NCBI RefSeq assembly: GCF_009379765.1 | Contig: NZ_WHTD01000034.1 | Span: forward strand, 1 to 59,738 | DNA length: 59,738 nucleotides | Direction of reading: 5' to 3' | DNA from: Actinophytocola sp. | GTDB lineage: Bacteria > Actinomycetota > Actinomycetes > Mycobacteriales > Pseudonocardiaceae | Notes under the pieces: model-generated | Database searches by the model: none | Told to the model about the DNA's origin: nothing | What the model saw: only the letters and a program-made list of their open reading frames with translations | Shown here: positions 7,889 to 15,760 of the stretch, piece by piece | Layout: each line of letters opens with the position of its first letter | How positions within the stretch are numbered: the stretch's first letter is position 1 | Translations under genes and position numbers: made by a program

Positions 7889-8934
7889 CCGGCCGCGCGC
7901 TCGGCCACCGGGCGGCGGCGCCGGGTCGGCTCTGCCAGCGAGGGTGGCAGCGAGGCGCCGTCCGCGCGGTAGAGGTCGGTGCCCGGCGGGACGATCTCGT
8001 CGATGCGGTCCAGCGTGGCGTCGTCGAGGGTCAGGCCGGCGCCCTTCAGCGTCGCCTCCAGGTGGTCCATCGTGCGCGGGCCGACGATCACCGACGTGAC
8101 CCCGGGGTGCGTCGCGCTGAACGCGACCGCGAGCTCGGGCAGCGTGGCGCCGATGTCCGACGCCAGCTCGACGAGCTGCTCCAGCGCGTCGAACTTGGCG
8201 GCGTTGCCGGGGATCGACTCGTCGAAGCGGCCCGGGGTCAGCCCGGCCCGACCGCTCGTGAGGTCGACCGGTTGGCCGCGGCGAACCTTGCCGGACAGGA
8301 ACCCGGACGCGAGCGGGCTCCACACCAGCACGCCCATGCCCAGCCGCTGGCAGGTCGGCAGCACGCCGCGCTCGATCCCCCTGGCCAGCAGCGAGTACGG
8401 CGGCTGCTCGGTGCGGAACCGGTAGAGGCCACGGTTCAGCGACACGTGGTGGGCCTCGACGATGTCCTCGGGCGGGAACGTCGAGTGGCCGAACGCGCGG
8501 ATCTTCCCCTGCCGCACCAGGTCGGTCAGCACCGACAGGGTCTCCTCGATGTCGGTCGTGTGGTCCGGCCGGTGGATCTGGTAGAGGTCGATCCGGTCGG
8601 TGCGCAGCCGGCGCAGGCTCTCCTCGACCTCGCGGACGATCCAGCGGCGCGAGTTGCCGCCGAGGTTCGGCCCGTCGCCGATCGGGAAGTGGACCTTGGT
8701 CGCGAGCACGACGTCGTCGCGGCGACCCTCGAGAGCCTTGCCGACGATCTCCTCGGACTCGCCCGCGGAGTACATGTCGGCCGTGTCGACGAAGTTGATG
8801 CCCGCGTCGAGCGCGGTGTGGATGATCCGGACGCAGTCGTCGTGGTCGGGGTTGCCGACCGAGCCGAACATCATGGCGCCCAAGCAGTGGACGCTTACCT
8901 CGATCCCGGTCCCACCAAGTGTGCGGTAGCGCAT
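7885..8934 (-). CDS. aldo/keto reductase
   Basis: Encodes 349 residues of an NADPH-dependent (beta/alpha)8 barrel oxidoreductase. The family tetrad is visible: the FVDTADMYSAGESEE block (Asp50/53, Tyr55), Lys80 in LATKVHF and the DLYQIHRPD His. The C-terminal nucleotide-binding loop is VTSVIVGPRT. ATG 8934 was chosen over an in-frame start 60 bp upstream because a -10 box TACGTT lies 7 nt before it. The promoter has the 19-bp spacer and inner dyad of MerR-controlled promoters, so the gene is probably induced by an electrophile, oxidant or metal through an unlinked MerR regulator. The substrate is unknown. Confidence 0.9.
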   Translation of the reverse strand: MRYRTLGGTGIEVSVHCLGAMMFGSVGNPDHDDCVRIIHTALDAGINFVDTADMYSAGESEEIVGKALEGRRDDVVLATKVHFPIGDGPNLGGNSRRWIVREVEESLRRLRTDRIDLYQIHRPDHTTDIEETLSVLTDLVRQGKIRAFGHSTFPPEDIVEAHHVSLNRGLYRFRTEQPPYSLLARGIERGVLPTCQRLGMGVLVWSPLASGFLSGKVRRGQPVDLTSGRAGLTPGRFDESIPGNAAKFDALEQLVELASDIGATLPELAVAFSATHPGVTSVIVGPRTMDHLEATLKGAGLTLDDATLDRIDEIVPPGTDLYRADGASLPPSLAEPTRRRRPVAERAAG

Positions 8935-8941
8935 GCGGGCC

Positions 8942-8972
8942 AACGTACGTGCTGGAGCAAGCTCCAGGTCAA
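8942..8972 (-). promoter_or_regulatory. MerR-type promoter/operator of the aldo/keto reductase
   Basis: On the minus strand, TTGACC (8967-8972) and TACGTT (8942-8947) are separated by 19 bp instead of 17. The spacer holds the perfect dyad CTGGAGC-TT-GCTCCAG (8952-8967). This geometry is the hallmark of MerR-family activated promoters. The -10 is 7 nt from the ATG, so the transcript should be leaderless. Confidence 0.75.
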
Positions 8973-8979
8973 GACCCGT

Positions 8980-8985
8980 TAGGGT
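8980..8985 (+). promoter_or_regulatory. -10 box of the enoyl-CoA hydratase gene
   Basis: TAGGGT lies exactly 7 nt before ATG 8993, implying leaderless transcription. Its -35 region would overlap the MerR-type dyad of the divergent gene, so a regulator bound there could affect both directions. Confidence 0.6.
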
Positions 8986-8992
8986 CGCTGGC

Positions 8993-9772
8993 ATGGCTGA
9001 GCTGGTGCACTACGTGTCAACAGACAACGGCGTCGCGACGATCACGCTGGACTCCCCGCACAACCGCAACGCGCTGTCCGCGCAGCTTCGCCGCGAGCTG
9101 CGCGACCACCTGGCCACCGCTGCCGGCGACGACGCGGTCCGGGTGATCGTGCTCGACCACACCGGCCCGGTGTTCTGCGCGGGCATGGACCTCAAGGAGG
9201 CCGGCGGCGCCGGCTCCAGCACCGACGGCGTCAACGAGTTCCCCGAGATCCTCACCCGGATCTGGACCAGTGAGAAGCCGGTCGTCGCCAAGCTCGCCGG
9301 CCCGGCCCGCGCGGGTGGCGTCGGCATGGTCGCGGCCGCCGACATCGCGGTCGCGGTCACCGACGCCACGTTCGCGTTCACCGAGGTCCGGCTCGGCCTC
9401 GTGCCCGCGGTCATCTCGGTGACCGTGCTGCCCCGGCTGCTCCCCCGCGCGGCGCACGAGCTGTTCCTCACCGGCGAGAAGTTCACCGCCGAGCGGGCCG
9501 TCGCGATCGGGCTGCTCAACGCGGCGGTGCCGGCCGACCAGCTCGACGCCGAGGTGAACCGCTACACCGGCATGCTCGCGCTCGGCGGCCCGACCGCGCT
9601 CGCGGCCACCAAGGAGATGCTGCGCCGGGCCCGCTCCGCCGACCTGGCCGACGACTTCGCCGACATGCTCGAGCTCTCCGCGGGGTTCTTCGCCGGCGCG
9701 GAGGGCCAGGAGGGCATCGCGGCGTTCGCACAGAAGCGGGCGCCCACGTGGGTGCCGGTCAGCGAGGGCTGA
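8993..9772 (+). CDS. enoyl-CoA hydratase/isomerase family protein
   Basis: Encodes 259 residues of the crotonase fold. The two oxyanion-hole loops are visible (VFCAGMDLKEAG and PARAGGVGMVAAADIAVAV), and a general-base candidate Glu is in FAFTEVRLGLVP. The second catalytic Glu position is not clear, so the reaction (hydration, isomerisation or hydrolysis) cannot be fixed. It probably acts on a short or branched acyl-CoA. The start at 8993 is set by the -10 box. The gene overlaps the barstar gene by 14 bp at the 3' end, convergently. Confidence 0.85.
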   Translation: MAELVHYVSTDNGVATITLDSPHNRNALSAQLRRELRDHLATAAGDDAVRVIVLDHTGPVFCAGMDLKEAGGAGSSTDGVNEFPEILTRIWTSEKPVVAKLAGPARAGGVGMVAAADIAVAVTDATFAFTEVRLGLVPAVISVTVLPRLLPRAAHELFLTGEKFTAERAVAIGLLNAAVPADQLDAEVNRYTGMLALGGPTALAATKEMLRRARSADLADDFADMLELSAGFFAGAEGQEGIAAFAQKRAPTWVPVSEG

Positions 9773-10049
9773 GCTCGAAGGTGAACCGGCCCGGCTCGCT
9801 CGCGTCGCGCAGGACGTCGACGATCGTCTGGTAGGCACGCGGGTCCGCGGCCTGGAGCACCTCGGGTGCCGACCACACCAGCACGTGCTCGCCCGCGGGC
9901 AGCCAGGACAGGTCACGAAGACTGTCGTACAGCGCGTCGAGGTTGCGGCCGAACCAGTCCGGGAAGGACATCGCCGCCGCGATCGCGTCGAGCGCCTCCA
10001 CCTTGCCGCGGACACCCGTGCCGTCGACCTCGTGCCGCACGCCGCTCAC
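9759..10049 (-). CDS. barstar-family ribonuclease inhibitor
   Basis: Encodes 96 residues, close to barstar size, with the family core DWFGRNLDALYDSLRDLSWL followed by the strand HVLVWSAPEVL. Barstar binds and blocks barnase-type RNases in the cytoplasm. The GTG start overlaps the stop of the upstream RNase-like gene (GTGA), so toxin and inhibitor are co-translated. The acidic inhibitory helix is present. Confidence 0.88.
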   Translation of the reverse strand: MSGVRHEVDGTGVRGKVEALDAIAAAMSFPDWFGRNLDALYDSLRDLSWLPAGEHVLVWSAPEVLQAADPRAYQTIVDVLRDASEPGRFTFELSPR

Positions 10050-10453
10050 CGCTGCGGGTCCACGACGACGAACGACGTGTAGTGGTCCTCGGTGTAGTAC
10101 AGCTCGCCGTCCGAACCGGTGACCATCCGGCGCTGGCCGCGGTCGTCGCTGCCCGGGGTCTCCACCGTGTACTCGTGGTAGTACCCGGTCTTCTCCGTGG
10201 GCAGCAGCCGCTCGCGGTTGCCGAAGGTCGCGCCGTCCTGCTCGTGCGGGTACGGGCCGCCCCGCTCGATCAGCCGCCAGGTGCCGTCCGCCTCGTCCGG
10301 CAGGTCGGACAGCGCGCGGACCGGCAGCCCCGAGTCGGCGCCGGGCACCGCCGCGGTGTCGTCCCCGCTCGTGACGTCGCGGACGAACCAGCCGGCGAGC
10401 ACGAGCACGACGAGCCCGACGAGGGCGACCGTGATACGACGTGACGAACCCAC
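10046..10453 (-). CDS. membrane-anchored or exported barnase-like ribonuclease
   Basis: Encodes 135 residues: a basic N terminus, a hydrophobic segment at 7-24 (signal peptide or anchor), a linker, and a microbial guanyl-RNase domain at 44-135. The catalytic triad fits barnase: Glu94 in YYHEYTV, Arg109 in RGQRRMVTG and His124 in TEDHYTSF. It should cleave RNA 3' of G outside the cytoplasm. Overlap with the barstar gene forms a toxin-immunity pair. With no adjacent secretion system, it may serve extracellular RNA scavenging or killing of competitors. Confidence 0.88.
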   Translation of the reverse strand: MGSSRRITVALVGLVVLVLAGWFVRDVTSGDDTAAVPGADSGLPVRALSDLPDEADGTWRLIERGGPYPHEQDGATFGNRERLLPTEKTGYYHEYTVETPGSDDRGQRRMVTGSDGELYYTEDHYTSFVVVDPQR

Positions 10454-10470
10454 CCGCTCAGCCTAGGAAC

Positions 10471-10842
10471 TCATCGGCCGCTGGATTCGGCGGGCACCCG
10501 CTCGCCGCGGGCCGGTGGCGCCGCGGCGACCTCCGTGTCGGCGCCGGCCTCGATGTCGGCGTCGGTCCTGGCGTCGGCGTCGGTCCTGGCGTCGGGCGTG
10601 GCGTCGACATTCGGGTCGGGCTCGGCCTCCTCGGCCGTCTCCGCGACCGAGTCGGTGCCGAGCGGACGCTCATCGCCGCCCGACGGACCGAACAGGGCCG
10701 CCGCGTGGTCGACGATCCGGTCGATCAGCCACGCGACGACCAGGCATATCGGTGCCAGCACGGTGATCACGAGCGCGAACTGCAGGGGGAACGCCAGGCC
10801 GCTCACCCACAGCTCGACGCCGTTCCACCAGTCCGACAGCAT
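10471..10842 (-). CDS. small membrane protein with acidic repeat tail
   Basis: Encodes 123 residues: one transmembrane segment (residues ~14-38, LAFPLQFALVITVLAPICLV) followed by a long acidic, disordered tail with the duplicated peptide DARTDA. Start ATG 10842 is set by a -10 box TACTCT 7 nt upstream (10850-10855). It lies just upstream of the RNase/barstar pair on the same strand (17 bp gap) and could be co-transcribed with it. I do not recognise the family. A scaffold for the exported RNase is conceivable but unsupported. Confidence 0.65.
   Translation of the reverse strand: MLSDWWNGVELWVSGLAFPLQFALVITVLAPICLVVAWLIDRIVDHAAALFGPSGGDERPLGTDSVAETAEEAEPDPNVDATPDARTDADARTDADIEAGADTEVAAAPPARGERVPAESSGR
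10555..10590 (-). repeat. 18-bp direct repeat, two perfect copies
   Basis: Two tandem copies of GTCGGCGTCGGTCCTGGC (plus strand) lie inside the acidic tail of the small membrane protein, with degenerate flanking copies. The repeat encodes the DARTDA duplication and may vary in copy number. Confidence 0.8.
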
Positions 10843-10910
10843 GACTTCGAGAGTAGACCTACGCCACTCCGCCGGTCCGCCGGATGGGGAACGTAGGTAA
10901 GTTGCGAAGC

Positions 10911-11888
10911 ATGTTCGCCGTGTACGCCGCCGAGCCCAACCCCGACAAGCCGCTCGAGGCGCTGCGGGTGGGCGAGCGACCAGATCCCGAGACGCCGGCC
11001 GGCTGGGTGGCGGTGACCGTGCGTGCCGCGAGCCTGAACATGCACGACCTGTGGACACTGCGCGGCGTCGGCATCAAGTCCGAGCAGTTCCCGATGATCC
11101 TGGGATGCGACGGCGCCGGCGTGCTGGCCAGTGGCCCGGATGCCGGGTCCGAGGTCGTCCTGCACGGCGTCGTCGGCGACGCGTCGGCCTACGGTGACGA
11201 GACGCTCGACCCGAGGCGCACCCTGCTCACCGAGAAACACCAGGGCACGTTCGCCGACTCGGTGATCGTGCCGGCGCGCAACGTGCTGCCCAAGCCGACC
11301 GGGCTGTCGTTCAGCGAGGCCGCGTGCATGGGGACCGCCTGGCTCACCGCGTACCGGATGCTGTTCGCGAAGTCGAGCCTGCGACCAGGTCAGACGATGC
11401 TCGTACAGGGCGCGTCCGGCGGTGTGTCGACCGCGCTGGTCGCGCTGGGCAAGGCGGCCGGCATGCGGGTGTGGGTCACCGGGCGGACCGAGGAGAAGCG
11501 GGCGCTCGCGTCGCGGCTCGGCGCGCACGCGACGTTCGAGTCCGGCGCGCGGCTGCCCGAGCGGGTCGACGCCGTGTTCGAGACCGTCGGCAAGGCCACC
11601 TGGGCGCATTCCATGAAGTCGGTCCGACCGGGCGGCACGATCGTGGTGTCCGGTTCCACCAGCGGCCCGGACCCGAGCGCCGACCTGCAGCGGCTGTTCT
11701 TCCTGCAGATCCGGGTGGTCGGCTCGATGATGGGTACCCGGGACGAGCTGGCCGGCCTGCTGAAGTTCTGCGCGCTGACCGGCATCCGGCCGCAGATCGG
11801 GAGCGAGCTGCCGATGACCGATGCGGCCGACGGGTTCGGCCAGATGCTTGCCGGCGAGACCGCCGGCAAGATCGTCTTCACTCGATGA
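10911..11888 (+). CDS. zinc-binding-type alcohol dehydrogenase / quinone oxidoreductase (MDR family)
   Basis: Encodes 325 residues of the medium-chain dehydrogenase/reductase fold. The N-terminal GroES-like part has the ASLNMHDLWTLRG and GCDGAGVL blocks. The Rossmann part starts at MLVQGASGGVSTALVALGKA (NADPH motif). The structural zinc cysteines are lacking, so it is closer to quinone or enoyl reductases than to zinc alcohol dehydrogenases. ATG 10911 follows a -10 box TAAGTT by 7 nt, so the mRNA is probably leaderless and divergent from the membrane protein. The next gene starts 6 bp after its stop. Confidence 0.87.
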   Translation: MFAVYAAEPNPDKPLEALRVGERPDPETPAGWVAVTVRAASLNMHDLWTLRGVGIKSEQFPMILGCDGAGVLASGPDAGSEVVLHGVVGDASAYGDETLDPRRTLLTEKHQGTFADSVIVPARNVLPKPTGLSFSEAACMGTAWLTAYRMLFAKSSLRPGQTMLVQGASGGVSTALVALGKAAGMRVWVTGRTEEKRALASRLGAHATFESGARLPERVDAVFETVGKATWAHSMKSVRPGGTIVVSGSTSGPDPSADLQRLFFLQIRVVGSMMGTRDELAGLLKFCALTGIRPQIGSELPMTDAADGFGQMLAGETAGKIVFTR

Positions 11889-11894
11889 GGTCCC

Positions 11895-12338
11895 ATGCCG
11901 CGTACGTTCACGCTCGATGACGCAATCCAGCTCGCCCGCCGTGCCCACGAGGGGCAGCTGGACAAGTCGGGCCGGCCATACATCGCGCACCCACTGCGCG
12001 TGATGGGGCAGGTCAGAGGCGATCACGAACGGATGACCGCCGTGCTGCACGACGTGGTCGAGGACACCGGCGTGACGCTCGACGACCTCACCGCCGTCGG
12101 CTGCCCGCCCGAGGTGCTCGACGCCGTCGCGGCCATCAGCAAGCGTCCCGACGAGCCGCAGGCCGACTACCTGACGCGGGTGATGGCCAACCCGATCGCG
12201 CTGGTGGTGAAGCGGGCGGACATCGCGGACAACATGTCCGAGGACCGCATGGGCCGCCTCGACGCGCCGACCCAGGAGCGGCTGCGGGTGAAGTACGAGG
12301 CGGCGTTGCGGCAGCTCAACGGTCACTCCCCGAGCTGA
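11895..12338 (+). CDS. HD-domain phosphohydrolase, small SpoT-like
   Basis: Encodes 147 residues with the HD4 layout of the (p)ppGpp hydrolase half of RelA/SpoT: ARRAHEGQ, YIAHPLRV, then LHDVVEDTGVTLDDL and a late VVKRADIADNMS (Lys-x-Ala-Asp). Metal ligands are His in YIAHP, His-Asp in LHDVVED and Asp in RADIADN. Such small proteins hydrolyse (p)ppGpp or related nucleotides, but no test of substrate is possible here. It follows the MDR gene by 6 bp and overlaps the MmcQ/YjbR gene by 16 bp at the 3' end. Confidence 0.82.
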   Translation: MPRTFTLDDAIQLARRAHEGQLDKSGRPYIAHPLRVMGQVRGDHERMTAVLHDVVEDTGVTLDDLTAVGCPPEVLDAVAAISKRPDEPQADYLTRVMANPIALVVKRADIADNMSEDRMGRLDAPTQERLRVKYEAALRQLNGHSPS

Positions 12339-12688
12339 GCGACGAGCTTCCTGGGCGCCACCGCGCGGTAGGCGTCCTGCACGATCTCGGCGATCTCGGT
12401 CCAGTCGACCGGCACGTCGAGGTACACGCCGAGCCAGCCGCGGTGGCCAACGTACGGCGGGCGGAAGAACCGCTCGGGCTCCTCGCCGACGAGCTCCTCC
12501 TGGACCCCCGGCGGCGCCGCGCACCAGAACCCGAGCCGGTCGTCGTGGTGGTGGTTGGCGTACATGACGAACGTCTTGCGGATGAACCAGGTCGGCTCGC
12601 CGTGGCTCAGCTTCTCGGTGACCTCCGGGAGCGCGAGGCACAGCGCCCGCAGGCGCGGCAGCGGGTCGGGCACAAGGTCGTCCGCCAT
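12323..12688 (-). CDS. MmcQ/YjbR-family (CyaY-fold) protein
   Basis: Encodes 121 residues of the YjbR-like double-wing fold: LPRLRALCLALPEVTEKLSHGEPTWFIRKTFVM near the N terminus and GHRGWLGVYLD with a C-terminal DAYRAVAPRKL helix. Members are thought to bind DNA or act as small modulators, and their function is not established. ATG 12688 was chosen over an in-frame extension into the 21-bp repeats because a TAAGGT -10 (12697-12702) lies 8 nt upstream. Confidence 0.82.
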   Translation of the reverse strand: MADDLVPDPLPRLRALCLALPEVTEKLSHGEPTWFIRKTFVMYANHHHDDRLGFWCAAPPGVQEELVGEEPERFFRPPYVGHRGWLGVYLDVPVDWTEIAEIVQDAYRAVAPRKLVAQLGE

Positions 12689-12758
12689 GCCTCGGCACCT
12701 TAGACGGTCCCGCCCGGCCACCGCTTGGACGAATGAGAACGCCCCGCAGCCACCCGTC

Positions 12759-12884
12759 GCCCGCGTCGCCCTGTGGCGTAGCCGTGTCACCCCGTGACAT
12801 CGCCATGCCGACCCGTGGCGGCGCCGTGCCGACCCGTGGCGGCGCCGTGTCGTCGTCTGGCGGCGCCATGCCGACCCGTGGCGA
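12759..12884 (+). repeat. 21-bp tandem array A (about six units)
   Basis: Six contiguous 21-bp units occupy 126 bp. The unit is roughly CGCCRTGCCGACCCGTGGCGG. Units 3, 4 and 6 are nearly identical, and unit 5 is a variant with the core GTCGTCGTCTGG. There are no spacers, so it is not a CRISPR array. It fills the upstream region of the MmcQ gene. Confidence 0.85.
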
Positions 12885-12911
12885 TCACAGCAGGTGGTGA
12901 CGCCACGCTCA

Positions 12912-13016
12912 TCCAACCCGGCCGGACGACGACGCCAGACGACGACACAGCCACGCCACAGGACGACACGACCACGCCAGACGACGATACGGCGACGCCA
13001 CCGGACGACACGGCTG
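12912..13016 (-). repeat. 21-bp tandem array B, inverted copy of array A type
   Basis: About five 21-bp units of the type CGCCAGACGACGACACAGCCA. Their reverse complements match the variant unit of array A (GTGTCGTCGTCTGGCG), so the two arrays face each other across a ~27-bp centre. They may form long imperfect hairpins in RNA or cruciforms in DNA. Together the arrays fill the 344-bp gap between the MmcQ and Uma2 genes. Confidence 0.85.
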
Positions 13017-13032
13017 TGGCTTGGTGGGCTGG

Positions 13033-13617
13033 CTATTTCCCGGCTAGCTTGCCCAGCAGCTCCACCGGCACGACCCGCACGGGGAACGGCCGCGTCGCCT
13101 CGAACGCGTCGGCCCCCTTGACCTCCGCCACCTGCTGGTAGACGCCCGCGTCATCGAGCTCGAACACGGTGAGGGTCGGATCCTCGGGATCGATCGCCCA
13201 GTAGCTCAGCACGCCGAGCCGCTGATAGGCGGCCTTCTTGTTGTTGAGGTCGTTGAGCACGCTGCTCGGTGAGAAGATCTCGACCGCCAGCACCGGCGCG
13301 ACTGGGAGGAGCTTGTCGGTGAAGTCCTCGTCGCGGCCGACCAGTACATCCGGCTGCAGCTCGGTGGTCCGTGACGGACGTACCGAAAAGGGCGCGCCCA
13401 GCACGTCGAACTCGTCCGGGCATGCCTGTTCGAGCACGTTGTAGAGGCGATAGGCGACCTTCTGATGGCGCCGCCCAGGTGCCGGACTCACGATGAGCAT
13501 CCCGTCGAGGAGCTCGTACCGGTTGCCGTCATCCGGCATCGCCTCCAGGTCGTCCACGGTGAACGGGCGTCCGTGGGCGAGCCGAACCGAACCGGCTTCC
13601 GCTGTCATGGCCCCCAT
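13033..13617 (-). CDS. Uma2-family (DUF820) putative endonuclease
   Basis: Encodes 194 residues of the PD-(D/E)xK-like Uma2 family. The pattern is ELLDGMLIVSP, then LQPDVLVGRDEDF (Asp), VLAVEIFSPSSVLND (Glu) and the NNKKAAYQRLGVLSYWAID block with its Lys. Uma2 proteins are abundant, often multi-copy and of unclear role. ATG 13617 is used because it follows AAAGGGGGG at good spacing; ATG 13671 and 13608 are alternatives. No partner gene is evident. The facing 21-bp arrays lie just downstream. Confidence 0.85.
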   Translation of the reverse strand: MGAMTAEAGSVRLAHGRPFTVDDLEAMPDDGNRYELLDGMLIVSPAPGRRHQKVAYRLYNVLEQACPDEFDVLGAPFSVRPSRTTELQPDVLVGRDEDFTDKLLPVAPVLAVEIFSPSSVLNDLNNKKAAYQRLGVLSYWAIDPEDPTLTVFELDDAGVYQQVAEVKGADAFEATRPFPVRVVPVELLGKLAGK

Positions 13618-13703
13618 GGTGCCCCCCTTTCTGTCGAGAGCCAACTCAACCATGGGTAACCGACAATTCACGGAAGGTCAGTCACGAGCCGTAGCGAAGG
13701 GGG

Positions 13704-15563
13704 CTACTTCTTCGCCTTGGTCTTGTCCGGAGTCTCGTCGGTGGAGAGCGCTGCGACGAAGGCCTCTTGCGGCACCTCGACCCGGCCCACCATCTTCATC
13801 CGCTTCTTGCCTTCCTTCTGCTTCTCCAGCAGCTTGCGCTTGCGGGTGATGTCACCGCCGTAGCACTTCGCGAGCACGTCCTTGCGCATCGCGCGCACGG
13901 TCTCGCGGGCGATCACCCGGGCGCCGATGGCCGCCTGGATCGGGACCTCGAACTGCTGGCGCGGGATCAGGGTGCGCAGCTTCGCGGCCATCTTGGTGCC
14001 GTAGCCGTACGCGGACTCGCGGTGCACGATCGCGGAGAACGCGTCCACCGGCTCGCCCTGCAGCAGGATGTCGACCTTGACCAGGTCCGCGGACAGCTCG
14101 CCCGCTGGCTCGTAGTCCAGCGACGCGTAGCCGCGGGTGCGCGACTTCAGCGTGTCGAAGAAGTCGAAGATGATCTCACCGAGCGGCATGGTGTAGCGAA
14201 GCTCCACCCGGTCGGTGGACAGGTAGTCCATGCCGCCGAGCACGCCGCGCCGGCTCTGGCACAGCTCCATGATCGCGCCGATGTAGTCGCTCGGCGCGAT
14301 CACCGTGCACTTGACCACCGGCTCGAACACCTCGCCGACCTTGCCTTCCGGCCAGTCCGACGGGTTGGTGACGGTCACCTCGCCGCCAGACCCGTCGTTG
14401 CTGTCCAGCTCGACCCGGTAGACGACGTTGGGCGCGGTGGAGATCAGGTCCAGGCCGGCCTCGCGCTCCAGCCGCTCGCGCACGATCTCGAGGTGCAGCA
14501 GACCCAGGAAGCCGCACCGGAAGCCGAAGCCGAGCGCCGCCGACGTCTCCGGCTCGTAGCTGAGCGCGGCGTCGTTGAGCCGCAGCTTGTCCAGCGCCTC
14601 ACGGAGATCCGCGTAGTCCGAACCGTCCACCGGGAACAGTCCCGAGTAGACCATCGGGCGCGGCTCGCGGTAGCCGGCAAGGGGTTCCGTGGCGCCGCGC
14701 CGCTCGCTGGTGACCGTGTCGCCGACCTTGGACTGGCGCACGTCCTTCACACCGGTGATCAGGTAGCCGACCTCGCCGACGCCCAGGCCGGCGCTCGGCT
14801 TGGGCTCCGGCGAGATGATGCCGACCTCGAGCAGCTCGTGGGTGGCGCCGGTGGACATCATCTTGATCCGCTGCCGTGGGGTGATCTTGCCGTCCACCAC
14901 CCGGATGTAGGTGACCACGCCGCGGTAGGTGTCGTACACCGAGTCGAAGATCATCGCCCGCGGTGCGACGTCGTCCCGCCCGGTCGGTGCCGGCACCAGG
15001 CGGACGATCTCGTTCAGCAGCTCACGCACGCCCTTGCCGGTCTTGGCCGACACCCGCATCACGTCGGACGGCTCGCAGCCGACGATGTGCGCGAGCTCGG
15101 CGGCGTACTTGTCCGGGTCGGCGGCCGGCAGGTCGATCTTGTTGAGCACCGGGATGATCGTGAGGTCGTTCTCCATCGCGAGGTACAGGTTCGCGAGCGT
15201 CTGCGCCTCGATCCCCTGCGCGGCGTCGACCAGCAGGACGGCGCCCTCGCAGGCCTCCAGCGCACGGGACACCTCGTAGGTGAAGTCCACGTGGCCGGGG
15301 GTGTCGATCATGTGCAGCACGTGGTTCTGCCCGCCGACCTGCCAGGGCAGCCGGACGTTCTGCGCCTTGATCGTGATGCCGCGCTCGCGCTCGATGTCCA
15401 TCCGGTCGAGGTACTGAGCACGCATGGCCCGTCCCTCGACCACGCCGGTGAGCTGCAGCATGCGGTCGGCCAGGGTGGACTTGCCGTGGTCGATGTGCGC
15501 GATGATGCAGAAGTTCCTGATCAGCTCAGGATCTGTGAACGTCGTGTCGGCGAACGTAGTCAC
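13704..15563 (-). CDS. lepA: elongation factor 4 (LepA), ribosome back-translocase GTPase
   Basis: Encodes 619 residues, full length for LepA. G motifs are AHIDHGKST (22-30), DTPGHVDF and NKIDLP. The LepA-specific C-terminal domain with [24 protein letters not shown] and the basic tail [25 protein letters not shown] is intact. It acts on stalled or mistranslocated ribosomes. The GTG at 15563 follows GAGGAACC. The upstream DNA is a decayed toxin gene, so its promoter must lie in that debris. Confidence 0.97.
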   Translation of the reverse strand: MTTFADTTFTDPELIRNFCIIAHIDHGKSTLADRMLQLTGVVEGRAMRAQYLDRMDIERERGITIKAQNVRLPWQVGGQNHVLHMIDTPGHVDFTYEVSRALEACEGAVLLVDAAQGIEAQTLANLYLAMENDLTIIPVLNKIDLPAADPDKYAAELAHIVGCEPSDVMRVSAKTGKGVRELLNEIVRLVPAPTGRDDVAPRAMIFDSVYDTYRGVVTYIRVVDGKITPRQRIKMMSTGATHELLEVGIISPEPKPSAGLGVGEVGYLITGVKDVRQSKVGDTVTSERRGATEPLAGYREPRPMVYSGLFPVDGSDYADLREALDKLRLNDAALSYEPETSAALGFGFRCGFLGLLHLEIVRERLEREAGLDLISTAPNVVYRVELDSNDGSGGEVTVTNPSDWPEGKVGEVFEPVVKCTVIAPSDYIGAIMELCQSRRGVLGGMDYLSTDRVELRYTMPLGEIIFDFFDTLKSRTRGYASLDYEPAGELSADLVKVDILLQGEPVDAFSAIVHRESAYGYGTKMAAKLRTLIPRQQFEVPIQAAIGARVIARETVRAMRKDVLAKCYGGDITRKRKLLEKQKEGKKRMKMVGRVEVPQEAFVAALSTDETPDKTKAKK

Positions 15564-15580
15564 TCAGGTTCCTCGCGGTG

Positions 15581-15760
15581 TCATATGGATACGACACATC
15601 GTCCCATGCGCCCCGATCGCGCCCGTGTGAGCACGTCCACGGTGGGGAAGTAGGTGCGATACCGGGCCGCGTCCCGGGTGAGCAGCCTCAGCCTGCTGAT
15701 CGCAGCATGTGCGCCTATGAAGACGTTCGGTAGTGGCGACCTCGCCGTCCCACCCCGCTT
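15581..15760 (-). pseudogene. VapC (PIN-domain) toxin remnant, C-terminal part only
   Basis: One minus-strand frame ending at TGA 15581-15583 reads HRKRGGTARSPLPNVFIGA, then LRLLTRDAARYRTYFPTVD. This matches the C-terminal third of VapC toxins (SPLPDxFIGAHAAVxxLxLLTRDxRRYRTYFP). No start codon or N-terminal PIN half is present. The position where VapC has a conserved acidic residue reads Asn (PLPN). There is no antitoxin gene. It is a dead fragment between lepA and another broken gene. Confidence 0.75.

Noticed and set aside
7606..8982. 458-codon plus-strand frame antisense to the aldo/keto reductase
   Set aside because: Antisense shadow; the minus-strand gene has all family motifs and its own promoter.
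10803..12869. 688-codon minus-strand frame over the MDR, HD and MmcQ genes
   Set aside because: Shadow of three recognised genes in other frames plus the 21-bp repeats; no recognisable domain.
12759..13016. CRISPR array
   Set aside because: Units are contiguous 21-mers with no spacers and no cas genes nearby.
12794..13141. 115-codon plus-strand frame with 7-residue repeats (CRPVAAP, TPDDDTA)
   Set aside because: It only translates the 21-bp tandem arrays and runs into the antisense of the Uma2 gene; no ribosome site or conserved part.
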